This document shows positions 1 to 5,479 of a stretch of DNA of 8,859 bases, piece after piece (position 1 is the first letter of the stretch; the number at the start of each line of letters is the position of its first letter). Where the stretch lies: assembly GCA_002898975.1 (NCBI GenBank), contig BEID01000032.1:1-8859 (forward strand). The letters are read 5' to 3'. The DNA is from a bacterium HR27. GTDB taxonomy: Bacteria > Chloroflexota > Chloroflexia > Thermomicrobiales > Thermomicrobiaceae. The translations under genes and the position numbers were made by a program. The notes under the pieces are model-generated. The model was not told where the DNA came from, did no database searches, and worked only from the letters and a program-made list of their open reading frames with translations.

Positions 1-99
1 CGGGTTTGATTCTCTGGGAGAGTCTCCGCAGAGAGGAGACACTCTTTACCAGAATCTTGCCTGGATTACCGCCCTGGGCGGAGGCGACGCTCGTGACGC
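1..99 (+). repeat. 99-bp identical direct repeat, copy 1
   Basis: Bases 1-99 match 1307-1405 with no mismatch, at an offset of 1306. The match may continue upstream of the window. It ends sharply at base 100 (T here, G in the other copy). Both copies lie inside homologous genes in the same reading frame, so this is a coding repeat and not a mobile element. Confidence 0.95.
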
Positions 100-191
100 T
101 TTTTTTCATGGCCGCGCTCGCCTACCTCGTCAGGGGTCTCAAGCAAGCCCGGGATGGACGCGCGAACGACGGAGCCGTCAACGCACGCTGA
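1..191 (+). CDS. Small membrane protein, 3' end only (paralogue of 1183-1497)
   Basis: This is the end of a reading frame that runs in from before the window. The frame is read as G-L-I-L-W-E-S from base 3, and 62 residues are visible before a TGA at 189-191. A polar loop containing R-R-E-E and P-W-A-E-A leads into a clear membrane helix (L-V-T-L-F-F-M-A-A-L-A-Y-L-V), then a basic tail (R-G-L-K-Q-A-R-D-G-R), which suggests the C-terminus is inside the cell. The first 99 bases are identical to part of the gene at 1183-1497. After that the two genes diverge but stay alignable without a gap to the same stop position. By analogy with that copy, the missing start probably encodes two more membrane helices. 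TTG at 6 is a possible start codon but lies inside the conserved frame, so I treat the gene as partial. Function unknown. Confidence 0.7.
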   Translation, partial: GLILWESLRREETLFTRILPGLPPWAEATLVTLFFMAALAYLVRGLKQARDGRANDGAVNAR

Positions 192-363
192 CGAGCGTGC
201 TCGCGGGGAGGGATAGCCGTGTTCACGGCGTTGGGTATTTGTCTGTCCCTTGCCCGGGCGGCTGGTTCTGTACGACGTGTTGTGCTGAGCCGGGAACATG
301 AAGGAGGGCCGGCATGCTGGTTCGGCTCCGCCCGCTGCGTTGCTGAGCACGGGAGGCCCACTC

Positions 364-696
364 ATGGACTGGGCACGCATTTCCTGGATCCTCTGGTTGG
401 CCATGCTGCTCTGCGCCGTGCCGATTGCCGCCATCGAGCTCGTACGTGGACGACGGCCCGACGAGCCAGGGCCGAGCCGCTGGTACCGCCGCGCGATCGC
501 CGGTGCCGCCAGTCTGCTCGGTCTCGGCCTGCTCGTCTCCAGCCTGCGCACCGGTCCCCAACCATCCATGCAGGATTCCTCCTTCGCACTGTCCCAGCTC
601 ATATTCACCGGCTATTTCCTCTGGTACTGGATCCGTCTGCTTTTGCGGTCTCGCCGTGGTCGCGGCCAGAGCAACTCAACGGCACCGACCGCTTGA
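364..696 (+). CDS. Small three-helix membrane protein, unknown function
   Basis: The protein has 110 residues. I chose ATG 364 because GGGAGG at 351-356 sits 7 bases ahead and translation opens straight into a helix. An in-frame ATG at 298 has no comparable site and would add a polar tail. There are three hydrophobic segments: about residues 6-25 (I-S-W-I-L-W-L-A-M-L-L), 44-61 (A-I-A-G-A-A-S-L-L-G-L-G-L-L) and 74-94 (F-A-L-S-Q-L-I-F-T-G-Y-F-L-W). A basic, proline-containing loop (R-G-R-R-P-D-E-P-G-P-S-R) joins the first two. The C-terminus is basic (R-S-R-R-G-R-G). The positive charges put that loop and the tail in the cytoplasm. Size, helix layout and orientation match the neighbours at 1183 and 1747, so these may be distant relatives. 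No family is recognised. Confidence 0.7.
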   Translation: MDWARISWILWLAMLLCAVPIAAIELVRGRRPDEPGPSRWYRRAIAGAASLLGLGLLVSSLRTGPQPSMQDSSFALSQLIFTGYFLWYWIRLLLRSRRGRGQSNSTAPTA

Positions 697-723
697 CCGC
701 AGGCATCTTGCGGGACGCGCCGG

Positions 724-1137
724 GTGGGGCGAGCACCGGTGCACGACGAGCGGATGGGGAGACGATGCGCTGTGCGCCACCGTCCCATACCGACCTTCCG
801 CTCCCGGCTCGAGGGGAAGACCGCGGTACTGCTGGCAGCCAGCGAGGGTGGGCAGGGGGGCCTGGCCAGTGGCCACCGGTGGCGCGTTCAGCCCGGCCAG
901 TTGCCCGCCGGGCGCCTGGCCCTGCAGCGAACGCCGCTGCTGCCAGGTCGACCTGGGCAGGGCTTTCGACTGTTGCACGGACTGGTGCTTCTTCCCGTGT
1001 TCATTCCTCGGGAGGCTCGCGTGCGCAGCGTGCTTGGCCATCGCCTGTCCAGCTTGTCTGATATCCGCTTGCGTCTGGTGGTGCAACTGTTGCTGGCAAG
1101 ATCCGCCGTGGGGACCGTGAGGGAGGCGCAGGGCTAG
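724..1137 (+). CDS. Doubtful ORF, hypothetical protein
   Basis: An open frame of 137 codons from GTG 724 to TAG 1135-1137, on the same strand as its neighbours and 45 bases before the next start. An internal ATG at 754 is an alternative start. A count over part of the frame gives a second codon position clearly poorer in G+C than positions one and three, as expected for a coding frame in a GC-rich genome. Against this, the product is rich in Arg, Gly and Leu, no domain is recognisable, neither start has a convincing ribosome-binding site, and several other frames are also open. A hydrophobic patch (L-L-H-G-L-V-L-L-P-V-F-I-P) lies near residues 80-95. It could be a fast-evolving gene, a decayed one, or chance. 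Confidence 0.3.
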   Translation: MGRAPVHDERMGRRCAVRHRPIPTFRSRLEGKTAVLLAASEGGQGGLASGHRWRVQPGQLPAGRLALQRTPLLPGRPGQGFRLLHGLVLLPVFIPREARVRSVLGHRLSSLSDIRLRLVVQLLLARSAVGTVREAQG

Positions 1138-1182
1138 GCTGGGCTCCTGCAGATGAGACGCGTTCGTTCGGAGAGGTGTCCG

Positions 1183-1497
1183 ATGCTCGCCGCGTTCGTG
1201 CTCGGCATGACGCTCACCCTGATCGGAATCGTGATCCGCCTGCTCACGGCGATCCAGCACCGCCGCGTCGGGGACATCGTGTACTGGAGCATTATGGTAG
1301 CCTGGACGGGTTTGATTCTCTGGGAGAGTCTCCGCAGAGAGGAGACACTCTTTACCAGAATCTTGCCTGGATTACCGCCCTGGGCGGAGGCGACGCTCGT
1401 GACGCGCTTGCCGGTGGCGGGGCTCACGTTCCGCGTCGGGGCGCTCGGGCACGCCCGGCGCGAGTGTGCGAAGCATGCTTCTGGCAAAACGCACTGA
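1183..1497 (+). CDS. Small membrane protein, mosaic paralogue of the gene at 1-191
   Basis: The protein has 104 residues. ATG 1183 is preceded by GGAGAGG (1170-1176) at 6 bases; an in-frame ATG at 1153 lacks such a site. Helix 1 covers about residues 3-22 (F-V-L-G-M-T-L-T-L-I-G-I-V-I), then a basic loop (Q-H-R-R-V-G-D), helix 2 about 32-49, and an extracytoplasmic loop containing E-S-L-R-R-E-E and L-P-P-W-A-E-A. Codons from 1307 to 1405 are base-for-base the same as bases 1-99. The last 30 codons match the other gene in length but in only about 7 residues. There the third helix of the other copy is damaged: the equivalent stretch (R-L-P-V-A-G-L-T-F-R-V-G-A-L) carries two arginines. It may be a converted or degenerating copy. 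Function unknown. Confidence 0.65.
   Translation: MLAAFVLGMTLTLIGIVIRLLTAIQHRRVGDIVYWSIMVAWTGLILWESLRREETLFTRILPGLPPWAEATLVTRLPVAGLTFRVGALGHARRECAKHASGKTH
1307..1405 (+). repeat. 99-bp identical direct repeat, copy 2
   Basis: Identical to bases 1-99. The preceding bases cannot be compared because copy 1 starts at the window edge. Downstream of 1405 the similarity falls abruptly, although the genes stay in register to the shared stop position (1495 against 189). Confidence 0.95.
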
Positions 1498-1746
1498 CGG
1501 ACGTGTGCGAGCCGAACGGAGCCACCGCTTTACGAGACCGGCTGGCTGCTGGACGAGGAACGGTCGGGAGGCTGACGGGTGGAAGCGACGGCTCGACGGA
1601 AGGATTCGCGCGGAACCTGGTGCGGTTGCCGGAACGTCTAGGATCACACTCGCCGGATACTTGTTCGCTTCGCCCTCGCGGCGTGTGGACTGGCACGGCC
1701 CGGAGCGACCCAGGGTCGATCCTGCGTGGGTAAGGAGATGAAGACG

Positions 1747-2010
1747 ATGGACTGCTCGGTGTTCGTGGCGCTGCTCCTGCTGGTGCTCGTCGCCATCCGG
1801 ATCGCGACGCTGCACCGTACCTGGCCGATCGGTTAGAGTCTGGTCGGTGTGGCCGCCGGGGCGCTCCTGTCCGGCGTCCTCGCCGCGCTGGCGTCCGGCG
1901 GGAGTGCTGCTGCCTGGCAGAGTGCGCTGTTCGCGGCGCTCCTGGGATTCGTCGCTGGTGCGCTCGCGCTGCTGGCCACCACACGTTGGCAGCGGGGCGC
2001 GCCGCGGTAA
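1747..2010 (+). pseudogene. Three-helix membrane protein interrupted by in-frame TAG
   Basis: ATG 1747 has AAGGAG (1732-1737) at 9 bases; the in-frame ATG at 1738 touches that site and is too close. The frame encodes M-D-C-S-V-F-V-A-L-L-L-L-V-L-V then I-R-I-A-T-L-H-R-T-W-P-I-G, and stops at TAG 1834-1836 (codon 30). The same frame reopens at once and runs 57 more codons to TAA 2008-2010, with two good helices (about residues 31-49 and 60-77) and a basic tail (R-W-Q-R-G-A-P-R). Reading through gives an 87-position protein with three helices and the same topology as the gene at 364. One base change from TGG (Trp) or CAG (Gln) would explain the stop. It could be a true pseudogene, a suppressed amber codon, a strain variant or a sequencing error. 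The end lies 9 bases from the convergent oxidase gene. Confidence 0.65.
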
Positions 2011-2019
2011 CGGGAGCGA

Positions 2020-3138
2020 TCAGCGGGCGAAACGAGCTGGATCGAAGGGAGCGAGGTCGAGTACCGGTGCCTTCCCCTCGAGGAGATCAGCAACGATCTC
2101 GGCAGTGATCGGGCTCAGCAGGATCCCGTGACGCGCGTGACCGCTCGCGATCCAGGCGTTCTCGTACCCGGGTAGTCGCCCCAGCACGGGCAGGCCGTCC
2201 GCGGACCAGGGACGGAGCCCGGCGAGCGCCTCGCGGAAGACAGATCGACCGAGCGCTGGTACTGTCTCGTGGGCGAAGGTCACCAGCTGGCGTACCCCCT
2301 CGAGCGTCGGCCGGCGGTCGTAGACCGCCAGCTCCTCGGTCGAGCCGACAGCGACCGTCCCATCGGCCTTGACGGCGAGGTAGAGCTCGCCGCGATAGAG
2401 TGTGTGCCGGACACGAGCATCCCAGGCGTGCAGGAGCACCAGCTGGCCGCGTAGCGGACCGAGCGGCAACGGGACACCCAGTTCAGCCGCGAGCGCGCCG
2501 CTCCAGGCACCGGCAGCGACGACGACCTGCTCCGCTTCGATGCGGTCGGTGCGGGTGCGCACCGCAACGACACGGTCGCCATCCCGGTCGAAACCGGTCA
2601 CCTCGACGCCTTCCTCGATGCGGGCACCGCCGAGCGCTGCTGCTCGAGCGAACGCCTCGACGAGCCGTGGGCTGAGCACCTGGTGCTCGAAGGGGAGGAG
2701 TAGGGCACCGCGGAAAAGCGGTGAGACAGCAGGCTCGAGCTGGCGCAGCTCGTGCTGGTCGAGCCAGCAGCAGGCAGCGTCACGAGCACGCAGGATCGGC
2801 AGGGCAGCGCGGAGTGCTGCCTCCTCATCGGCCGTGAAGGCAAGCAGGAGCGCACCGGTGTGGCGCAGCTCGACGTCGATCCCCGTCCGCTCGCGGAGAT
2901 CCGCTGCGACAGCCGGGAAGCGCGCCAGGCTCGCAGCACCGAACTCGCTCAACGGATCGTTCGTCGCACCGCTCCCGGGAACGCCGAGGAGACCAGCGTA
3001 GGCGATACTGGCCTGGCCACCGACGGTCGACCGCTCGAGCACGCGGACACCGCGCCAGCCACGACGAACGAGCTCAGCGGCGATGGCGCAGCCGGTGATG
3101 CCCCCGCCGACGATGACGACCGACGCCCGTTCAGCCAT
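2020..3138 (-). CDS. thiO: FAD-dependent glycine/amine oxidase, ThiO-like
   Basis: This is a 372-residue member of the DAO (D-amino-acid oxidase-like) flavoprotein family. ThiO oxidises glycine to iminoacetate with O2, which feeds the thiazole half of thiamine. The N-terminus holds the FAD dinucleotide fold V-V-I-V-G-G-G-I-T-G (GxGxxG, residues 11-16), ending in V-L-E-R (33-36). A second FAD motif, V-V-A-A-G-A-W-S, is at 206-213. The C-terminus matches ThiO closely: G-L-R-P-W-S-A-D-G-L-P-V-L-G (307-320) and G-H-A-R-H-G-I-L-L-S-P (333-343). R309 and R336 sit where the Bacillus enzyme's substrate-site arginines lie, and Y253 may match its active-site tyrosine. Length is typical. ATG 3138 is preceded on its strand by a GGGAAGGGG site; longer in-frame starts run into repeat DNA. 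No thiS, thiG or thiE is in view, so a related amine or amino-acid oxidase remains possible. Confidence 0.75.
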   Translation of the reverse strand: MAERASVVIVGGGITGCAIAAELVRRGWRGVRVLERSTVGGQASIAYAGLLGVPGSGATNDPLSEFGAASLARFPAVAADLRERTGIDVELRHTGALLLAFTADEEAALRAALPILRARDAACCWLDQHELRQLEPAVSPLFRGALLLPFEHQVLSPRLVEAFARAAALGGARIEEGVEVTGFDRDGDRVVAVRTRTDRIEAEQVVVAAGAWSGALAAELGVPLPLGPLRGQLVLLHAWDARVRHTLYRGELYLAVKADGTVAVGSTEELAVYDRRPTLEGVRQLVTFAHETVPALGRSVFREALAGLRPWSADGLPVLGRLPGYENAWIASGHARHGILLSPITAEIVADLLEGKAPVLDLAPFDPARFAR

Positions 3139-3159
3139 CGCAAGCCCCTTCCCAGCACG

Positions 3160-3188
3160 ATTGTCGCGCGAGGCGAGGGGCGGGACAA
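3160..3188 (-). promoter_or_regulatory. Possible promoter for the ThiO-like gene
   Basis: Read on the - strand, TTGTCC (3188-3183) and GACAAT (3165-3160) are separated by 17 bases; each matches 4 of 6 sigma-70 consensus positions. Transcription would start near 3153, giving a leader of about 15 bases that still contains the ribosome-binding site. The match is modest. Confidence 0.35.
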
Positions 3189-3418
3189 GAGGAGCAGCGA
3201 TCGAGCCGAGCTGCGCGCGGCGGGGGCTGACCGCGCCTATCCGGGTAGAGCCCGCAGCCTGTCGCGGCGTACGAACGCCCCTGGCCCGGTGGGTCGCGCA
3301 CACCTGAACCGGACGGTCACGCACGCGTGACCCCGACAGGCGGTCGACGGTGACCTGCGCAGCGTTGTCGGGCGGTGCGTGCGCCACCGCTCGCGATCAG
3401 GGGCATATTCTCGTAGGA

Positions 3419-3434
3419 GCGAGGCGCGCCTCGC
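3419..3434. repeat. 16-bp perfect palindrome, variant A module
   Basis: GCGAGGCG-CGCCTCGC is self-complementary. It follows TCGTAGGA and precedes CCGCCCGCGCC, the same setting as the A hairpin at 3676, so it is a diverged A module. Confidence 0.75.
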
Positions 3435-3473
3435 CCGCCCGCGCCCAAGGATGCGGCAAACGAGGTGAGGTTC

Positions 3474-3511
3474 CCGGCCCTGCGGGCCGGCGGGTCAGGC
3501 ACGCCTGACCC
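3474..3511 (+). repeat. Tandem hairpins B and C-type
   Basis: CCGGCCC (3474-3480) pairs with GGGCCGG (3484-3490) over a 3-base loop. It is followed directly by GGGTCAGGC (3492-3500), AC, GCCTGACCC (3503-3511). CCTACAGG, part of the D-type tail, comes next. Confidence 0.85.
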
Positions 3512-3675
3512 CTACAGGTGCTACGGTGGCCAATCGGTCGCGGGTGGACGGTGGGTAGGCGGCCGGCGGCAACGGACCACGCCTCGTCGTAGGGACGCGG
3601 CACGTCCCTTGGGCCACGGACGCGTCGCCCGTTCCCCATTGGGCCGTGGCGTGCCGGGCCCGCGTTTCTGTGTAG

Positions 3676-3695
3676 GGGCGACGCGTGCGTCGCCC
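3676..3695 (+). repeat. Hairpin A
   Basis: GGGCGACGC (3676-3684) and GCGTCGCCC (3687-3695) form perfect 9-bp arms around GT. TGTAG precedes it and GGCCGCGCCGAC follows; the mirror-image copy at 8470-8489 has the same flanks. Confidence 0.85.
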
Positions 3696-3730
3696 GGCCG
3701 CGCCGACAGGCGCGGGAATCGGGTTCGGTT

Positions 3731-3815
3731 CCCGGCCCTCCGGGCCGGGCGGGTCACGCACGCGTGACCCGCCGGGTCGGGCACGCCCGACCCCTACAGG
3801 GGTGACGGTGGTCGA
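3731..3815 (+). repeat. Most complete B-C-D-tail unit
   Basis: Four hairpins run in series: CCCGGCCC/GGGCCGGG (3731-3738/3742-3749); GGCGGGTCACGC/GCGTGACCCGCC (3748-3759/3762-3773); GGGTCGGGC/GCCCGACCC (3774-3782/3785-3793); and CCCCT/AGGGG (3791-3795/3798-3802). The tail GTGACGGTGGTCGAT follows. This is the best reference copy in the window. Confidence 0.85.
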
Positions 3816-3998
3816 TCGCACGCCGCTGGTCGAGAGACGGGCGACCGTCGGTTCGCGGCCACACCCTGTCGGGGCGAGACGGGCGTCGCCCGGCCGGGAC
3901 CGTGGCACGGAAACTACCGATGGTGCGTTACTGCCTATCCGAACATCCGCCACCCCAGTTTCACCACGCGCAGCGCCCCCGTCCACGCTCCCCCGTCG

Positions 3999-4018
3999 GG
4001 GCGACGCGTGCGTCGCCC
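3999..4018 (+). repeat. Hairpin A, second copy in left block
   Basis: GGGCGACGC (3999-4007), GT, GCGTCGCCC (4010-4018): perfect arms, the same core as 3676-3695. Confidence 0.85.
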
Positions 4019-4026
4019 GTGGGACA

Positions 4027-4102
4027 CCCCTCACCTCCGCCTCGCTCCGCTCGACACCCCCTCTCCCGCGCGGTGCGGGAGAGGAGGACCGGGGGTGAGG
4101 GG
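4027..4102. repeat. Nested hairpin module Y
   Basis: The inner arms CCTCTCCCGC (4060-4069) and GCGGGAGAGG (4075-4084) enclose a 5-base loop. The outer arms CCCCTCACC (4027-4035) and GGTGAGGGG (4094-4102) also match perfectly. Related copies lie at about 7821-7871 and 8136-8203. There is no T-run, so it is not a standard intrinsic terminator. Confidence 0.8.
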
Positions 4103-4112
4103 GCACACGCAG

Positions 4113-4243
4113 GCCGCACCCATCTACGCAGGATGGTGTGGGAACGGGTTCGGTCTTCCGGGCCTACCGGCCCGGCTGGGTCGCGCGTGCGTGACCCGTC
4201 GGGTCGGGTACGCCCGACCCGTACAGGGGGTGACGGTGGTCGA
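4113..4243 (+). repeat. Z-B-C-D unit, inverted partner of 8037-8121
   Basis: Bases 4113-4197 match the reverse complement of 8037-8121 at 77 of 85 positions by hand count. The unit holds TCTACGCAGGATGGTGTGGG, hairpin CCGGGCC/GGCCCGG (4158-4164/4169-4175), GGGTCGCGC/GCGTGACCC (4178-4186/4189-4197, one G-T pair), GGGTCGGGT/GCCCGACCC (4201-4209/4212-4220) and the TGACGGTGGTCGAT tail. Confidence 0.85.
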
Positions 4244-4361
4244 TAGGGACCGGTGGACGGCCAGCAGGCGACCGTCGGTATTGCGTCCCGGTACGACACG
4301 CCTCATCCCCGGCTCGCTCGCCAGGGCTCGCTCATGCCCGGCTCGCGCACCAGCCGGGGAG

Positions 4362-4390
4362 TCGGCACCGGCCGTTCCGGCTGGTAGCAT
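4362..4390 (+). promoter_or_regulatory. Possible weak promoter for sir2
   Basis: TCGGCA (4362-4367) and TAGCAT (4385-4390) are 17 bases apart, each matching 4 of 6 sigma-70 positions. The start would fall near 4397, leaving a very short leader with the ribosome-binding site. Weak match in GC-rich DNA. Confidence 0.25.
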
Positions 4391-4413
4391 TGCTGCCGGA
4401 GAGGGGGAGCGGA

Positions 4414-5223
4414 ATGCCGGAGGACATCCTGACGGTGGAGCAACGCCGCCTGGTCGAATTGATCGCCGACGCGCTCTACCAGCGTGGACCCGGTGTCGCG
4501 TTCACCGGAGCCGGGATCTCGACCGAGTCAGGCATCCCCGACTATCGCGACCCGAACGGGCTCTGGTCGCGGGAAAACCCGACGCGCTTCCGCGACTTCC
4601 TGAACGATCTGGAGGTACGGCGTCGCTACTGGGATCGCCGGCGCGAGCGCTACCCGATCCTGGCCAGCGCACAGCCCAATGGTGGGCACATCGCCCTGGC
4701 ACGGCTGCAGGCAGCCGGGTACATCGACACGATCGTGACGCAGAACATCGACGGCCTACACCAGAAGGCCGGTAGCCCGCCCGAGCGGGTCATCGAGCTG
4801 CACGGCACGGCCCACGCGATCCGCTGCCTCTCCTGCGAGATCCTCTGGCCGGCCGAGCGGTTCGACCCCGGCCCACCGGGGACGGTCCCACACTGTCCGG
4901 TCTGCAACGGGATCGTCAAGGAAGCGACCGTCTCTTTCGGCGAGCCGGTGCCCCGGCCGCTGCTCGAGCGCGCGCTGGCGCTCGCCGAGGCGACACCCGT
5001 CATGCTCGTCGTCGGGACATCTCTCGCCGTAGTACCGGCTGCGCACGTGCCGCGCCGGGCCGCCCGAGCTGGCGCCTTCGTCGCGATCGTCAACGACGAA
5101 CCGACACCACTCGACCGGGAAGCCGCAGTGGTGGTGCGGGCACGGGCCGGTGCTGCGCTCACCTATCTCGCCGAACTCCTGGTCGGTGCGCCAGCCGAGT
5201 CCGCCCGCGAACGCGCGAGCTGA
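4414..5223 (+). CDS. cobB: Sir2-family NAD-dependent protein deacylase
   Basis: This 269-residue sirtuin removes acyl groups from protein lysines, consuming NAD+ and releasing nicotinamide and O-acyl-ADP-ribose. The hallmarks are complete: G-A-G-I-S-T-E-S-G-I-P-D-Y-R (32-45) for NAD; T-Q-N-I-D-G-L-H-Q-K-A-G-S (109-121); the catalytic His130 in H-G-T; a four-cysteine zinc site (C138, C141, C161, C164); V-S-F-G-E (173-177); G-T-S-L-A-V-V-P-A (201-209); and V-N-D-E-P-T (226-231). Y72-W-D-R75 lies in the region of the Tyr-x-x-Arg motif that lets SIRT5 and E. coli CobB bind acidic acyl groups. ATG 4414 follows a GGGGGAG site at 4 bases; an in-frame TTG at 4390 would add 8 residues and has no site. 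The gene appears monocistronic, with a hairpin soon after the stop. The symbol is the usual name for bacterial sirtuins. Confidence 0.93.
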   Translation: MPEDILTVEQRRLVELIADALYQRGPGVAFTGAGISTESGIPDYRDPNGLWSRENPTRFRDFLNDLEVRRRYWDRRRERYPILASAQPNGGHIALARLQAAGYIDTIVTQNIDGLHQKAGSPPERVIELHGTAHAIRCLSCEILWPAERFDPGPPGTVPHCPVCNGIVKEATVSFGEPVPRPLLERALALAEATPVMLVVGTSLAVVPAAHVPRRAARAGAFVAIVNDEPTPLDREAAVVVRARAGAALTYLAELLVGAPAESARERAS

Positions 5224-5234
5224 ACTAGCAGGGA

Positions 5235-5270
5235 GTTCGGCGAACCGGACAGCGCACCCTGCCCCTGACC
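5235..5270 (+). repeat. 36-bp direct repeat, copy 1
   Basis: GTTCGGCGAACCGGACAGC and the following bases recur at 5317-5352 with 34 of 36 positions identical (differences at 5254 and 5260). The two copies lie on either side of the hairpin at 5270-5301. Confidence 0.85.
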
Positions 5271-5301
5271 CAGGCGGTCGTCTCAACCGACGACCGCCTG
5301 G
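5270..5301 (+). terminator. Strong hairpin after sir2, candidate terminator
   Basis: CCAGGCGGTCGTC (5270-5282) and GACGACCGCCTGG (5289-5301) form a perfect 13-bp stem around a 6-base loop (TCAACC), 46 bases after the sir2 stop. No T-run follows (TGTATGTCG), so it would have to act as a U-less terminator, a pause or transcript-end stabiliser, or something else. Confidence 0.45.
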
Positions 5302-5316
5302 TGTATGTCGACCTGG

Positions 5317-5352
5317 GTTCGGCGAACCGGACAGCACACCCCGCCCCTGACC
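5317..5352 (+). repeat. 36-bp direct repeat, copy 2
   Basis: Second copy of the sequence at 5235-5270 (34 of 36 identical). Here GGTTCG-G-CGAACC is a perfect small palindrome at its left end. Confidence 0.85.
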
Positions 5353-5479
5353 GGTCGCACCGGGTACCGGCGGACAACTGTGCCGTCCAGCGACCGAGCG
5401 TTCGGCTGGCGCCGGACGTCAGCCTCTAGTAGACTGGACATACGGTCTCCGCTCTGAACCGGGACAGGGGAGGTGCAGC

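Larger units (their letters stand above)
3288..4280. repeat. Palindromic repeat mosaic, left block
   Basis: About 1 kb without a credible gene, lying between the divergent starts of the oxidase and sir2 genes. It is built from repeated modules: (A) GGGCGACGC-GT-GCGTCGCCC; (B) a C/G hairpin of the CCGGCCC-GGGCCGG type; (C) GGGTCACGC-AC-GCGTGACCC or variants; (D) GGGTCGGGC-AC-GCCCGACCC followed by CCCCTACAGGGG and a tail reading TGACGGTGGTCGAT; (M) a segment around GGCGACCGTCGGT; (Y) a nested hairpin; (Z) TCTACGCAGGATGGTGTGGG. The first recognisable hairpin is GGTCACGC-AC-GCGTGACC at 3315-3332. Open frames across the block change identity with each module and show only translated repeat peptides. 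Confidence 0.85.

Noticed and set aside
219..1260. Long overlapping frames at 219-1061, 425-1120 (+) and 676-1260 (-)
   Set aside because: They cross the better-supported gene at 364-696 or its spacers, have unusual compositions (Cys/Trp- or Gln/His-rich) and no start signals.
1466..1741. 91-codon + frame between the membrane genes
   Set aside because: Overlaps the end of the 1183 gene, is arginine-rich, has mixed third-position composition and no ribosome-binding site. The spacer 1498-1746 otherwise shows nothing definite.
3495..4106. Open frames across the left repeat block
   Set aside because: Translations show the repeat units themselves (peptides such as G-S-R-V-R-D-P or R-A-S-P-G recur in several frames). 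They have no starts with ribosome-binding sites and no homology-like domains.
5401..5479. Promoter for the Trp-rich membrane protein
   Set aside because: TAGACT at 5430-5435 resembles a -10 box, but nothing like a -35 box lies at 16-18 bases.
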